Positions 8,214 to 14,820 of a stretch of DNA of 18,240 nucleotides are shown here, in pieces. Each line of letters opens with the position of its first letter. The stretch's first letter is position 1. Both the position numbers and the translations under genes were made by a program. The DNA comes from Pseudomonadota bacterium (lineage in GTDB: Bacteria; Pseudomonadota; Alphaproteobacteria; Rhodospirillales; Magnetospirillaceae), in NCBI GenBank assembly GCA_023426365.1, contig JAFAAW010000074.1, forward strand, positions 1 through 18,240. Reading direction: 5' to 3'. The notes below the pieces were generated by a model. It was not told where the DNA came from. It searched no databases and saw nothing but the letters and a program-made list of their open reading frames with translations.

Positions 8214-8239
8214 TATGCGCGTAAAAGTATTGTATGCAA
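8214..8239. promoter_or_regulatory. AT-richer patch in the divergent intergenic region, possible promoter
   Basis: The 170-bp gap between the divergent patatin and DUF2243 genes holds one locally AT-rich stretch, with TATGC at 8214-8218 and again at 8232-8236 and a TTGTATGCAA near-palindrome at 8230-8239. It is a plausible site for a promoter of the minus-strand lipase gene or for a regulator. No clear -35/-10 pair can be assigned. Confidence 0.25.
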
Positions 8240-8260
8240 GCCCGCTCGAGCGCGCCCCCC

Positions 8261-8286
8261 GGAACCGTCCTGCGCCAACCCCTGTT
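8261..8286 (+). promoter_or_regulatory. Weak EcfG-type promoter candidate upstream of the DUF2243 gene
   Basis: GGAAC at 8261-8265 is followed after 17 bp by TGTT (8283-8286). This matches the alphaproteobacterial general-stress consensus GGAAC-N16/17-CGTT at 8 of 9 positions. It lies 47 bp before the ATG at 8334. Support comes mainly from better matches upstream of neighbouring genes. Confidence 0.3.
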
Positions 8287-8333
8287 GTCCCTGGCATCAC
8301 CCCGCCCCATCAGCCCCCGCAACGGAGACCGCC

Positions 8334-9107
8334 ATGGCGGCAGAGGCAGAGGCACTGGCGCAGGCACACCGGACCGAAGCCGCGGCGCTCGCGCTGGGGA
8401 TCAGCCTGGGCGGCTTTTTCGACGGCATCGTGCTTCATCAGATCTTGCAGTGGCATCACCTGCTCAGTGCGGTGCAAACCGGCGCGCTGGCCGATCTGCG
8501 CGCCCAGGTGGCGATGGACGGCCTGTTCCATCTGCTGATGTACGTGATCGCGCTGGCGGCGCTGGTCATGCTGTGGCGCGGGCGCGGCGCAATGGACGCC
8601 GCCACCACCGGGCGGCGCCTGTGGGGCAAGGCCCTGTTGGGTTTCGCGCTTTGGCATGCGGCCGACGCGGTGCTGTCCCACTGGCTGTTGGGCATCCACC
8701 GCATCCGCATGGACACTCCCCATCCGCTGTTGTGGGATGTGGGCTGGCTGGCGGTTTTCGGCGGCGGGGCGGCCGTGGCCGGCTGGACGTTGCTGCGCCG
8801 CCGGGGCGGTGCGGGCGGCGGCGGGCGCTTGGCGGCGGGCGGATTGGCCGCGCTGGCCGTCCTGGCCGGGCCGCTGGCGGCGATGCCGCCGCCGGGCAGC
8901 GATCTGGCGCTGGTCCTGTTCCGCCAGCCGGTCGATCCCGTGCGGCTGGCCGGGTTCGATCTGCTGCCGGTGTGGAGCGATGCCAGCGGCCACCTCTGGG
9001 TGGTGCGCGCCGACGGCGCGTCACTGGAGCCGCTTTACGCCCATGGCGCCCTGGCACTCAGCCGCACCCTGTTGCCGGCGGCATGCCTGAGCTGGTCGCG
9101 GCCGTAG
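8334..9107 (+). CDS. DUF2243 family membrane protein with C-terminal extension
   Basis: The function of this family is unknown. The 257-residue product opens with the signature of Pfam DUF2243: GGFFDGIVLHQILQWHH (26-42), DGLFH (62-66), and LWHAADAVLSHWLLGIHRIR (107-125). The conserved intramembrane His residues (H35, H41, H42, H66, H108, H116, H122) suggest metal or haem binding, which is an inference. About five hydrophobic segments are visible: 17-36, 64-81, 98-118, 133-151 and 166-184. Residues 185-257 form a soluble tail, probably periplasmic, ending CLSWSRP, which goes beyond the core family as I know it. The ATG at 8334 has a GGAG Shine-Dalgarno 6 bp upstream. The gene stands alone between convergent and divergent neighbours. 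Confidence 0.85.
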   Translation: MAAEAEALAQAHRTEAAALALGISLGGFFDGIVLHQILQWHHLLSAVQTGALADLRAQVAMDGLFHLLMYVIALAALVMLWRGRGAMDAATTGRRLWGKALLGFALWHAADAVLSHWLLGIHRIRMDTPHPLLWDVGWLAVFGGGAAVAGWTLLRRRGGAGGGGRLAAGGLAALAVLAGPLAAMPPPGSDLALVLFRQPVDPVRLAGFDLLPVWSDASGHLWVVRADGASLEPLYAHGALALSRTLLPAACLSWSRP

Positions 9108-9200
9108 ATGTGTTTCCGCCCCAGCGGAGCCATCTCCAGACTTCGCCCATGGCGCCGCGCGGGTTAGCCGCACCCGGACCGCGTCAGAGTGGAAAATGCC

Positions 9201-10967
9201 CTAGACAGGCCAGAGAAACAGGATCAGGGGCGGTGCCACCGCCGCCACCATCACCGACAGGGGCAGCCCCAGGCGCCAGTAATCGCCGAAGCGATAGCCG
9301 CCCGGCCCCATCACCAACGTGTTGCACTGGTGCCCCACCGGGGTCAGGAAATCGCACGCCGCCCCCACCGCCACCGCCATCAGGAAGGGATCGGGGTTGG
9401 CGTGCAGCCGCCCGGCCAGCGTCGCCGCGATGGGCGCCAGCACCAGCACCGTGGCGGTGTTGTTCAGGAACGGCGTCACCGCCATCGCCACCAGCAGCAT
9501 GGCCGACACCGCGCCCAACGGCGGCAGCGCGGTGACCCAGGCCGCCAGCCACCCGGCGATCAGGTCGGTGCCGCCCAGACGCTGCAAGGCGTCGCTGATG
9601 GGGATCAGGCAGCCGATCAGCACCAGGATGGGCCATTCGATTCGTTCATAGGCATCGGTCAGCTTGAGCGAGCCGGTGGCGACCATGGCGACGGCGGCGG
9701 CGAAAAAGGCGGCGGCCACCGGCACAACCCCGCTGCCCGACACCGCCATGGCGACCGCCACGATGGCCACCGGCAGCCAGGTTCGGGTGGGTCGCGACAG
9801 ATCGATGCGCCGTTCCGCCAGCGGCAGGCAGCCCAGCACCGCCATCAGCGTGGGCAGGTCCTCGGCATGGCCCTGGAACACCACCAGGTCGCCCTTGCGG
9901 AAACGGGTGCCGTGAATGCGCCGGCTGACCGGCAGGCCGCGGCGCGACAGCGCCACCAGATTCAGGCCGTAATGGTCGCGCAGCCTGAGTCCCTGGGCGG
10001 TGTTGCCGATCAGCGGCGAACCTTCGGTGACCACCGCCTCGGAAATCGCCACATCGCCGCCGCTGACCGCCTGGGGCAGTTCGGCCTCGCCGGGCACTTC
10101 CAGTTTCGCCAAAATCACCAGCCGCTTGAGCGCGGTGGCATCGCAGCGCAGCACCAGGATGTCGTCGGCGAACAGCCACCAATGCCCGGCCGGGCGATAG
10201 CGCCGTCCGCCGTCGCGGATCAGCGCGCACACCGTCACCTCGCCCTCGCCCGCCTGTTCGAAGGCGTCCACCGTCTTGTTGACGAAGGGCGACCCCGCCG
10301 GCAGGCGGAATTCCGAGGTGTAATCATCGACCATGAACGGCTGGCCGGCCCCGCCGCCGCGCCCCTGGGGCAACAGCCGCCAGCCGAAGGCCAGAACGCC
10401 CACACCCAGCACGGTCAGGGCCACGCCGAGCGGCGTGAAGGTGAACATGCCGAACGGCTCGCCCAGCATCTGTTCGCGCAGGCGTGAGACGATGATGTTG
10501 GGGCTGGTGCCGATCAGCGTGCAGATGCCGCCCAGCAGCGAGGCGAAAGCCAGCGGCATCAGCAGCCGCGACGGCGCGGTGCCGTGGCGGCGCGCCAACT
10601 GGAACGCCACCGGCAGGAACACCGCCAGCGCGCCGATATTCTTCATCACCGCCGACAGCAGCGCCACCGCCGCCGACAGCACCACCACCTGCCGGGTGGT
10701 GGTGTTGAGGCGGGGCGACACGTGGCGCAACAGCAGGTCCACCACGCCCGAGCGCTCGATGGCAGCGCTGACCACCAGGGCGGCGGCCACCAGGATCACG
10801 ATGTCGTCGGCGAACCCGTGAAAGGCCTCGCGGGCCGGCACCACCCCCACGGCGACGGCGATGACCAAGGCGGTACTGGCGACGATGTCGTAGCGGAATC
10901 TGTCCCAGATCAGGAACCCCATCACGCCCGCCAGCACCAGAAAGCAGAGGATCATGTCGCTGGACAT
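9201..10967 (-). CDS. SLC13-type anion permease with two TrkA_C (RCK_C) domains
   Basis: This is an inner-membrane secondary transporter of the DASS/SLC13 class, which moves dicarboxylates, sulfate or similar anions; the substrate cannot be told from sequence. The 588-residue product has an N-terminal membrane half (residues 1-200) and two cytoplasmic TrkA_C-like domains (about 213-290 and 305-380). The C-terminal membrane half follows (395-588). The inverted-repeat hairpin motifs are KNIGA (109-113) with GTSPNII (153-159) in the first half, and NNTATV (502-507) with TPVGHQCNT (542-550) in the second. The start at 10967 (MSSDMILCF) was chosen because the 45 upstream in-frame codons fall in intergenic repeats. 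An EcfG-type promoter motif lies 34 bp upstream. It converges on the DUF2243 gene across a 93-bp gap with no clear terminator. Confidence 0.9.
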   Translation of the reverse strand: MSSDMILCFLVLAGVMGFLIWDRFRYDIVASTALVIAVAVGVVPAREAFHGFADDIVILVAAALVVSAAIERSGVVDLLLRHVSPRLNTTTRQVVVLSAAVALLSAVMKNIGALAVFLPVAFQLARRHGTAPSRLLMPLAFASLLGGICTLIGTSPNIIVSRLREQMLGEPFGMFTFTPLGVALTVLGVGVLAFGWRLLPQGRGGGAGQPFMVDDYTSEFRLPAGSPFVNKTVDAFEQAGEGEVTVCALIRDGGRRYRPAGHWWLFADDILVLRCDATALKRLVILAKLEVPGEAELPQAVSGGDVAISEAVVTEGSPLIGNTAQGLRLRDHYGLNLVALSRRGLPVSRRIHGTRFRKGDLVVFQGHAEDLPTLMAVLGCLPLAERRIDLSRPTRTWLPVAIVAVAMAVSGSGVVPVAAAFFAAAVAMVATGSLKLTDAYERIEWPILVLIGCLIPISDALQRLGGTDLIAGWLAAWVTALPPLGAVSAMLLVAMAVTPFLNNTATVLVLAPIAATLAGRLHANPDPFLMAVAVGAACDFLTPVGHQCNTLVMGPGGYRFGDYWRLGLPLSVMVAAVAPPLILFLWPV

Positions 10968-11000
10968 CGGCACCCTCGGTCCGCCGCCGCTGGAAGCAAG

Positions 11001-11026
11001 AACGGCGGGCGGGCCGTCGCGGTTCC
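11001..11026 (-). promoter_or_regulatory. EcfG-type (general stress sigma) promoter for the SLC13 permease
   Basis: On the minus strand GGAAC (complement of 11022-11026) is followed by a 17-bp spacer and CGTT (complement of 11001-11004). This is an exact match to the alphaproteobacterial EcfG consensus GGAAC-N16/17-CGTT. The -10 element ends 33 nt before the ATG at 10967, giving a normal short leader. Confidence 0.6.
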
Positions 11027-11044
11027 AGGGTCCAGTCCCTGGCC

Positions 11045-11080
11045 CCGGTTCCAGCACCCGGTTCCAGCACCCGGTTCCAG
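11045..11080. repeat. 13-bp tandem repeat in the divergent promoter region
   Basis: The unit ccggttccagcac occurs at 11045-11057 and 11058-11070, and its first 10 bases recur at 11071-11080. Related GGTTCC/GGAACC strings flank it at 11021-11026 and 11086-11091. Each unit carries GGTTCC, so on the minus strand it presents repeated GGAAC, the -35 core of EcfG promoters. The last copy can pair with the following CTGGGAACC as an imperfect hairpin. Confidence 0.85.
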
Positions 11081-11085
11081 GGCTG

Positions 11086-11110
11086 GGAACCCGGCGGCGC
11101 ACCGGCCGTT
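11086..11110 (+). promoter_or_regulatory. EcfG-type (general stress sigma) promoter for the esterase gene
   Basis: GGAAC at 11086-11090, a 16-bp spacer, then CGTT at 11107-11110: an exact match to GGAAC-N16/17-CGTT. The ATG of the esterase is at 11147, leaving 36 bp for the transcription start, a short leader and the AGGGA ribosome-binding site. Confidence 0.6.
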
Positions 11111-11146
11111 TGCCGGTCAGACCCGGGCAGACAGGGAAAGACGGCC

Positions 11147-12199
11147 ATGCTGCGCGTTCTGGCGATCATCATGGTGTTGGGGGCCGGAGCGTTGTGGGCA
11201 GGAGCGGGCCGGGCCGATCCCTTGCGCGAGGTGTGGCATGACGAGGAAAAGGCCGGCCCGGTCACCCTGTGGTCGCTGCGGGTGCTGGCCTATGCCCCGC
11301 CGTCGCTGACGCCGCCCAGCGCACCTGCCGTGGTGCTGATGCACGGCTGCCTGCAAGGCCCGCGCGAAACCTTCGACCACACCGGCTGGCGCGAAGTGGC
11401 CGACCGGCGCGGCCTGTTGCTGGTGGTGGTGGACTTCGACGACGTGGGCGAGAACTGCCTGTGGTGGTTCGAACCCGAGCAGCGCCGCCCCGCCACCGCG
11501 CGCCAGGGCGAGGCCATCGTGCGCGGACTGGCCGAGGCGCGCCGCGCCTTCAACGTCCCCGAGGGCGAGAATTTCGCCACCGGCCTGTCGGCGGGCGCGG
11601 CCATGACGGTGGTGCTGCTCGCACTTTATCCCGACACCTTCGCCGCCGGCGGCGCCATCGCCGGGACCGCGTTCGACTGTCCCGACATGACCGACAAGAC
11701 GCGGCTGACCTGGCGCGGCCAGCCCTGCGTGGTGCCGGGCATGCAGCAATTGTCCCATGCCTGCGCCTGCATGGCCGGCGACGTGGACCGCACGCCCGAG
11801 GACTGGGCGCAAGCCGTGCGCGTCCTGCACCCCGAGCGCCAGTCATGGCCCAGGCTGAGCGTGTGGCAGGGCACCACCGACCCGGTGGTGGTGTGTCGCA
11901 ATGCCGTCGAAACCGCCGAGCAATGGAGCGCGCTGCACGGCGGCGGCGCCCCCGACCTCAACTGCCCCGAGGGCAAGGGCGAATTCATCGCCACCCGCAA
12001 CCCGGCCGGCGACCGCGTCTGGCGCCTGCCCGCCCCCGACGGGCGCCCGGCGGTGGAGTTGCGGCTGCTGGACGGCTTCACCCACGCCCAGCCCATCGCC
12101 AACGGCCAGAATTGCGGCAGCACCGGCAAGGGCTTTGCCGAGGCCGGCGTGTGCGCGGCCAGCGAGCTGGCCGACTTTTTCCTGGGGCGCGCGCAATGA
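11147..12199 (+). CDS. Secreted PHB-depolymerase-family esterase (LpqC-like)
   Basis: This is a predicted exported alpha/beta-hydrolase of the poly(3-hydroxybutyrate) depolymerase/LpqC esterase family (COG3509-like). The natural substrate is unknown and may be a short polyester or aryl ester. The 350-residue product has a signal peptide of about 23 residues ending AGAGRA. The oxyanion motif HGCLQ is at 66-70. The lipase box GLSAG (146-150) carries Ser148, and Asp245 (GTTDPVV) and His313 (GFTHAQP) complete a full catalytic triad. About ten cysteines after the signal peptide suggest disulfides in the periplasm. The start has an AGGGA ribosome-binding site and an EcfG-type promoter upstream. The next gene is 173 bp away with its own promoter candidate, so this is probably a single-gene unit. 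Confidence 0.88.
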   Translation: MLRVLAIIMVLGAGALWAGAGRADPLREVWHDEEKAGPVTLWSLRVLAYAPPSLTPPSAPAVVLMHGCLQGPRETFDHTGWREVADRRGLLLVVVDFDDVGENCLWWFEPEQRRPATARQGEAIVRGLAEARRAFNVPEGENFATGLSAGAAMTVVLLALYPDTFAAGGAIAGTAFDCPDMTDKTRLTWRGQPCVVPGMQQLSHACACMAGDVDRTPEDWAQAVRVLHPERQSWPRLSVWQGTTDPVVVCRNAVETAEQWSALHGGGAPDLNCPEGKGEFIATRNPAGDRVWRLPAPDGRPAVELRLLDGFTHAQPIANGQNCGSTGKGFAEAGVCAASELADFFLGRAQ

Positions 12200-12311
12200 C
12201 GCCGGCCCGCGTGGCTGATCGGCACCGGCGTGCGGCGCCGCCCGCGGGAGGGGGCGCGATCTCTCCCGAACTGGCTATTCACCATGCCCGCCCGATGCCC
12301 GCCGGCCCGGC

Positions 12312-12337
12312 GGAACCGGCCCCGGCGGCGGGGGGTT
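12312..12337 (+). promoter_or_regulatory. Weak EcfG-type promoter candidate upstream of the di-iron gene pair
   Basis: GGAAC at 12312-12316 is followed after 17 bp by GGTT (12334-12337), an 8 of 9 match to GGAAC-N16/17-CGTT. It lies 35 bp before the ATG at 12373, the same geometry as the two exact sites at 11001-11026 and 11086-11110. The surrounding 12280-12335 is very GC-rich and could also fold. Confidence 0.35.
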
Positions 12338-12372
12338 AGTCTGGAACCCTTCCATTTTCGGAGCCGCGTCCC

Positions 12373-13692
12373 ATGCCCTTCAACCCGCTGCAAGAACGGG
12401 GCATCCCGCTCGAGCGCCAGTGCCGCAACTGGTCCGAACTGAACGTCACCCCCTATCGCAAACAGGACGTCCACCCGTTCAGCCGCTGCCGCGGCATCGT
12501 CATGAACGGGATCGAGACCGAAGCGGTCATGTTCTCGCACCAGATGAACCGCAACACCCTGGACCCCGAGGTCAAGAAGCAGTTGGCCAACGTGCGCCGC
12601 ATCGAGGCCCAGCAGCAAAAGGCCATCAACTGGCTGATCCCCGGCGACGAAACCACGCTGGAGGTGACCATCGGCTATGAGCAGGTGGCGGTGGACCTGA
12701 CCGCGTGGGTCGCGCAGAACGAACCCGACCCTTACCTGCGGCAGGTGTACGAGTTCGGCCTGCTCGAGGATTTCGACCACCTGTACCGCTATGCCAACCT
12801 GTACAGCCTGTTGCAGGGGCGCGAGGCCGATTGGATCGTCGGCCAGTTGACCGAGATCATGCCCGGCCGCCCCACCATCTTCGAGCACCGCCATCCGGCC
12901 GATGAAATCCGCCGGCCCATGACCAGCCTGGCCGCCGATCCGCAATCGGTGCTGAACGCGCTGACCGTCATGTCGGCCGAGCAGCAGACCATGAATTACT
13001 ACATGAACATCGGCAACCGCTTCACCGAGCCGCTGGCGCGCGCCACCTATCTGGAGATCGGCCAGATCGAGGAACAGCACGTCACCCAGTACGAATCCAT
13101 CCTGGACCCCACGGTGACGTGGTTCGAGAACCTGGTATTCCACGAATACAACGAATGCTGGCTCTACTACTCGTTCATGGAGACCGAGCCGGACCCGCGT
13201 GTGAAAGCGCTGTACGAGCTGCACCTCAACATGGAGATCGAGCATCTGCGCATCGCCTGCGAACTGATGCGCATGGTCGAGAAGCGCGACCCCGAGGCCA
13301 TCCTGCCCAAGTCCATCGACCGGGTGATGACCTTCAAGGAAAACAAGGCGTGGGTCAGGCAGGTGCTGGCCGACCAGATCGACCTGACCGGCAAGAACTC
13401 GCAATTCATCAACGTGGCCGAACTGACGGCGCAGGACCCCTACTACGCCTATCAGTCCATGGTCAACGAGGGCGGCTGCCCGACCGAGCAGGTGATCGCC
13501 GAGACCATCGCCGCCAAGGGCGACGAATACCGCCTGGAGACCGAGGGCGAGCACCCGGTCCCCGGCCTGCGCCGCGCCGACCAGCGCGACGGCTATGCCA
13601 CGGAATACGCCCGCTGCCTGGGCCAGGTGCAGCCCGCCGCCTATGCCCAGACGCCGACCGGCGCGGCCATGCCGCAGGGAGGACCGCAATGA
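12373..13692 (+). CDS. Uncharacterised protein, putative ferritin-like di-iron fold
   Basis: I do not recognise a named family for this 439-residue soluble protein. It has no signal peptide or membrane segment and is predominantly helical and acidic. Several helices carry carboxylate/His patterns of ferritin-like di-iron proteins: LLEDFDH (130-136), SAEQQTMNYYMNIGNR (201-216), EIGQIEEQH (228-236), FHEYNE (256-261) and NMEIEHLRIACELM (286-299). E132/H136, E203, E233/H236 and E288/E290/H291 are candidate metal ligands. A cysteine-containing N-terminus (C17, C39) and a disordered Ala/Pro/Gln tail (after about 415) flank the core. The ATG at 12373 has a GGAG 9 bp upstream. Its TGA overlaps the ATG of the hemerythrin/DUF892 gene, so the two are probably co-translated partners in iron, oxygen or peroxide handling. 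That role is an inference. Confidence 0.7.
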   Translation: MPFNPLQERGIPLERQCRNWSELNVTPYRKQDVHPFSRCRGIVMNGIETEAVMFSHQMNRNTLDPEVKKQLANVRRIEAQQQKAINWLIPGDETTLEVTIGYEQVAVDLTAWVAQNEPDPYLRQVYEFGLLEDFDHLYRYANLYSLLQGREADWIVGQLTEIMPGRPTIFEHRHPADEIRRPMTSLAADPQSVLNALTVMSAEQQTMNYYMNIGNRFTEPLARATYLEIGQIEEQHVTQYESILDPTVTWFENLVFHEYNECWLYYSFMETEPDPRVKALYELHLNMEIEHLRIACELMRMVEKRDPEAILPKSIDRVMTFKENKAWVRQVLADQIDLTGKNSQFINVAELTAQDPYYAYQSMVNEGGCPTEQVIAETIAAKGDEYRLETEGEHPVPGLRRADQRDGYATEYARCLGQVQPAAYAQTPTGAAMPQGGPQ

Positions 13693-14774
13693 ACGTGATC
13701 ATGCCGCTGGTGGCCGATCGCGGCATGGGCGAGCCGATCTCGCTTCCCGCCATGCTGGCCGCCGGCAAGAAGGTCAACCCCGACGTCACCCAATTGCTGG
13801 AAATGGACCACCGCGAGGCCATGGCGCTGTTCGACTGGCTCGAGCGCGCCACCGCCCCCGACATCAAGGCCAAGGTGGCGCACAAGCTCTGCACCGCCCT
13901 TTTGGTGCATATGCGGGCCGAGGAGGAAATCCTCTACCCCGCCGCCCGCGACGCCACCGGCGATGACGCCCTGGTGGATCATTCGATCGAGGAGCATGCC
14001 GAGGGCAAGCAACTGATCGACCAGATTCGCGCCGGCAGTGGCGATCGCGATGCCGCCATGGCCCGCCTGAAACAGGTGATCGCCGATCACGTCCAGGATG
14101 AAGAGGACAAGCTGTTCCCCGAACTGCGCCAGAGCGGGACGGATCTGTATGCCGTCGGCTGCCGGCTGGCGGCCCGCCGGGGCGAATTGCTGTTCGAACT
14201 GACCGGAAAGGAGATGAAAGTGGCCGACGCTCCCCTGCACATGGACAGCCCCCAGATTCCGGTGGCCGCCGAGGCGGCCATGCCGTTGTTCGTCGATGGG
14301 CTGCGCAACGCCCATGCGCTTCAGAAGAACTGCCGCGAGATGCTGGAGCGTCAGGTGGACCGGCTGGAGCAATACCCGGCGGTGGAGGCGCGGCTGCGCG
14401 ACCACCTCAGGGACAAGGATGCCCAGATGCAGCGGCTGGAGAACATCCTGTCGCAGGTGGATGAAAGCCCGTCGGCGTTCAAGGATGCCGCCGCCAGCAT
14501 CGGGGGCGCGGTGTCGTCGCTGATGACCGCCCCCATGTCCGACGAGATCCTGAAGAACAGCGCCGCCAATTACGCCATGGCGAACCTGGAGATCGCCACC
14601 TATGAATCGCTGCTGGTGCTGGGCGAGGCCGCCGGACAGGTGGACGCCATCCGCACCTTGCAGACATCCCTGAGCGAGGAACGCGCCATGGCCAACTGGC
14701 TGGCCGAGCATATGCGCGAGACCGCCGTGATGTACCTGAAACTGCGCAGCGAAGGGCAGCAGGCCAGCCACTGA
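13689..14774 (+). CDS. Hemerythrin HHE domain fused to a DUF892 (YciE/YciF ferritin-like) domain
   Basis: The 361-residue product combines two four-helix di-iron folds. Residues 30-150 form a hemerythrin-like cation-binding domain: DHREAM (His41), HMRAEEEILYP (His74, Glu78), DHSIEEH (His98, His103) and DHVQDEEDKLFP (His134, acidic 137-139). Residues 195-355 resemble DUF892/YciE-YciF, with LFVDGLRNAHALQKN, a second helix with RDHLRDKDAQMQRLENIL, then DEILKNSAANYAMANLEIATYESLL and a final EERAMANWLAEH. The linker at about 170-190 contains a strong internal Shine-Dalgarno. A frame extension upstream to 13119 is spurious because it overlaps the real ferritin-like gene. The 4-bp ATGA overlap with that gene implies coupling. 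YciE/YciF-type proteins are commonly stress-induced, which agrees with the promoter candidate upstream. Confidence 0.87.
   Translation: MNVIMPLVADRGMGEPISLPAMLAAGKKVNPDVTQLLEMDHREAMALFDWLERATAPDIKAKVAHKLCTALLVHMRAEEEILYPAARDATGDDALVDHSIEEHAEGKQLIDQIRAGSGDRDAAMARLKQVIADHVQDEEDKLFPELRQSGTDLYAVGCRLAARRGELLFELTGKEMKVADAPLHMDSPQIPVAAEAAMPLFVDGLRNAHALQKNCREMLERQVDRLEQYPAVEARLRDHLRDKDAQMQRLENILSQVDESPSAFKDAAASIGGAVSSLMTAPMSDEILKNSAANYAMANLEIATYESLLVLGEAAGQVDAIRTLQTSLSEERAMANWLAEHMRETAVMYLKLRSEGQQASH
14208..14222 (+). promoter_or_regulatory. Internal Shine-Dalgarno and in-frame GTG inside the hemerythrin/DUF892 gene
   Basis: AAGGAG at 14208-14213, a 6-nt spacer, then an in-frame GTG at 14220 (codon 178), exactly at the junction between the two domains. 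Initiation here would yield a stand-alone DUF892 protein of 184 residues beside the full fusion. The spacing is optimal, but the motif may be chance or a relic of a gene fusion. Confidence 0.4.
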
Positions 14775-14820
14775 GGCGGCCGGCCTTTCGCCCATTTTCC
14801 CCTTTGCCCCGGGGTGGGGG

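Noticed and set aside
6382..8538. 718-codon open frame antisense to the patatin gene
   Set aside because: Rich in Arg, Gln, His and Gly with no domain. It is the complement of a gene with intact catalytic motifs and membrane segments, and it runs into the next real gene.
9115..9176. Short hairpins between the convergent DUF2243 and permease genes
   Set aside because: TCCGC/GCGGA (9115-9128) and CGGGT/ACCCG (9160-9176) have only 5-bp stems and no T-tract, so calling a terminator is not justified.
9189..10487. 432-codon plus-strand frame across the permease
   Set aside because: Shadow of the SLC13 gene: low-complexity His/Gln/Arg/Gly composition and no start context.
12343..12367. Second GGAAC before the ferritin-like gene as an EcfG promoter
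   Set aside because: No CGTT-like element at 16-17 bp, and the start codon would fall almost on the transcription start.
13119..13688. N-terminal extension of the hemerythrin/DUF892 protein
   Set aside because: The extra 190 codons overlap the ferritin-like gene in another frame and read as Arg/Gly/Ala/Asp-rich. The hemerythrin domain begins after the ATG at 13689, which shows classic ATGA coupling.
11626..13689. 687-codon minus-strand frame covering the esterase and ferritin-like genes
   Set aside because: It spans two real genes and their intergenic region, and is biased in composition without recognisable domains.
14775..14820. Terminator between the hemerythrin/DUF892 gene and yciB
   Set aside because: Only the self-complementary CCCCGGGG at 14807-14814 is seen, without a loop or U-run.
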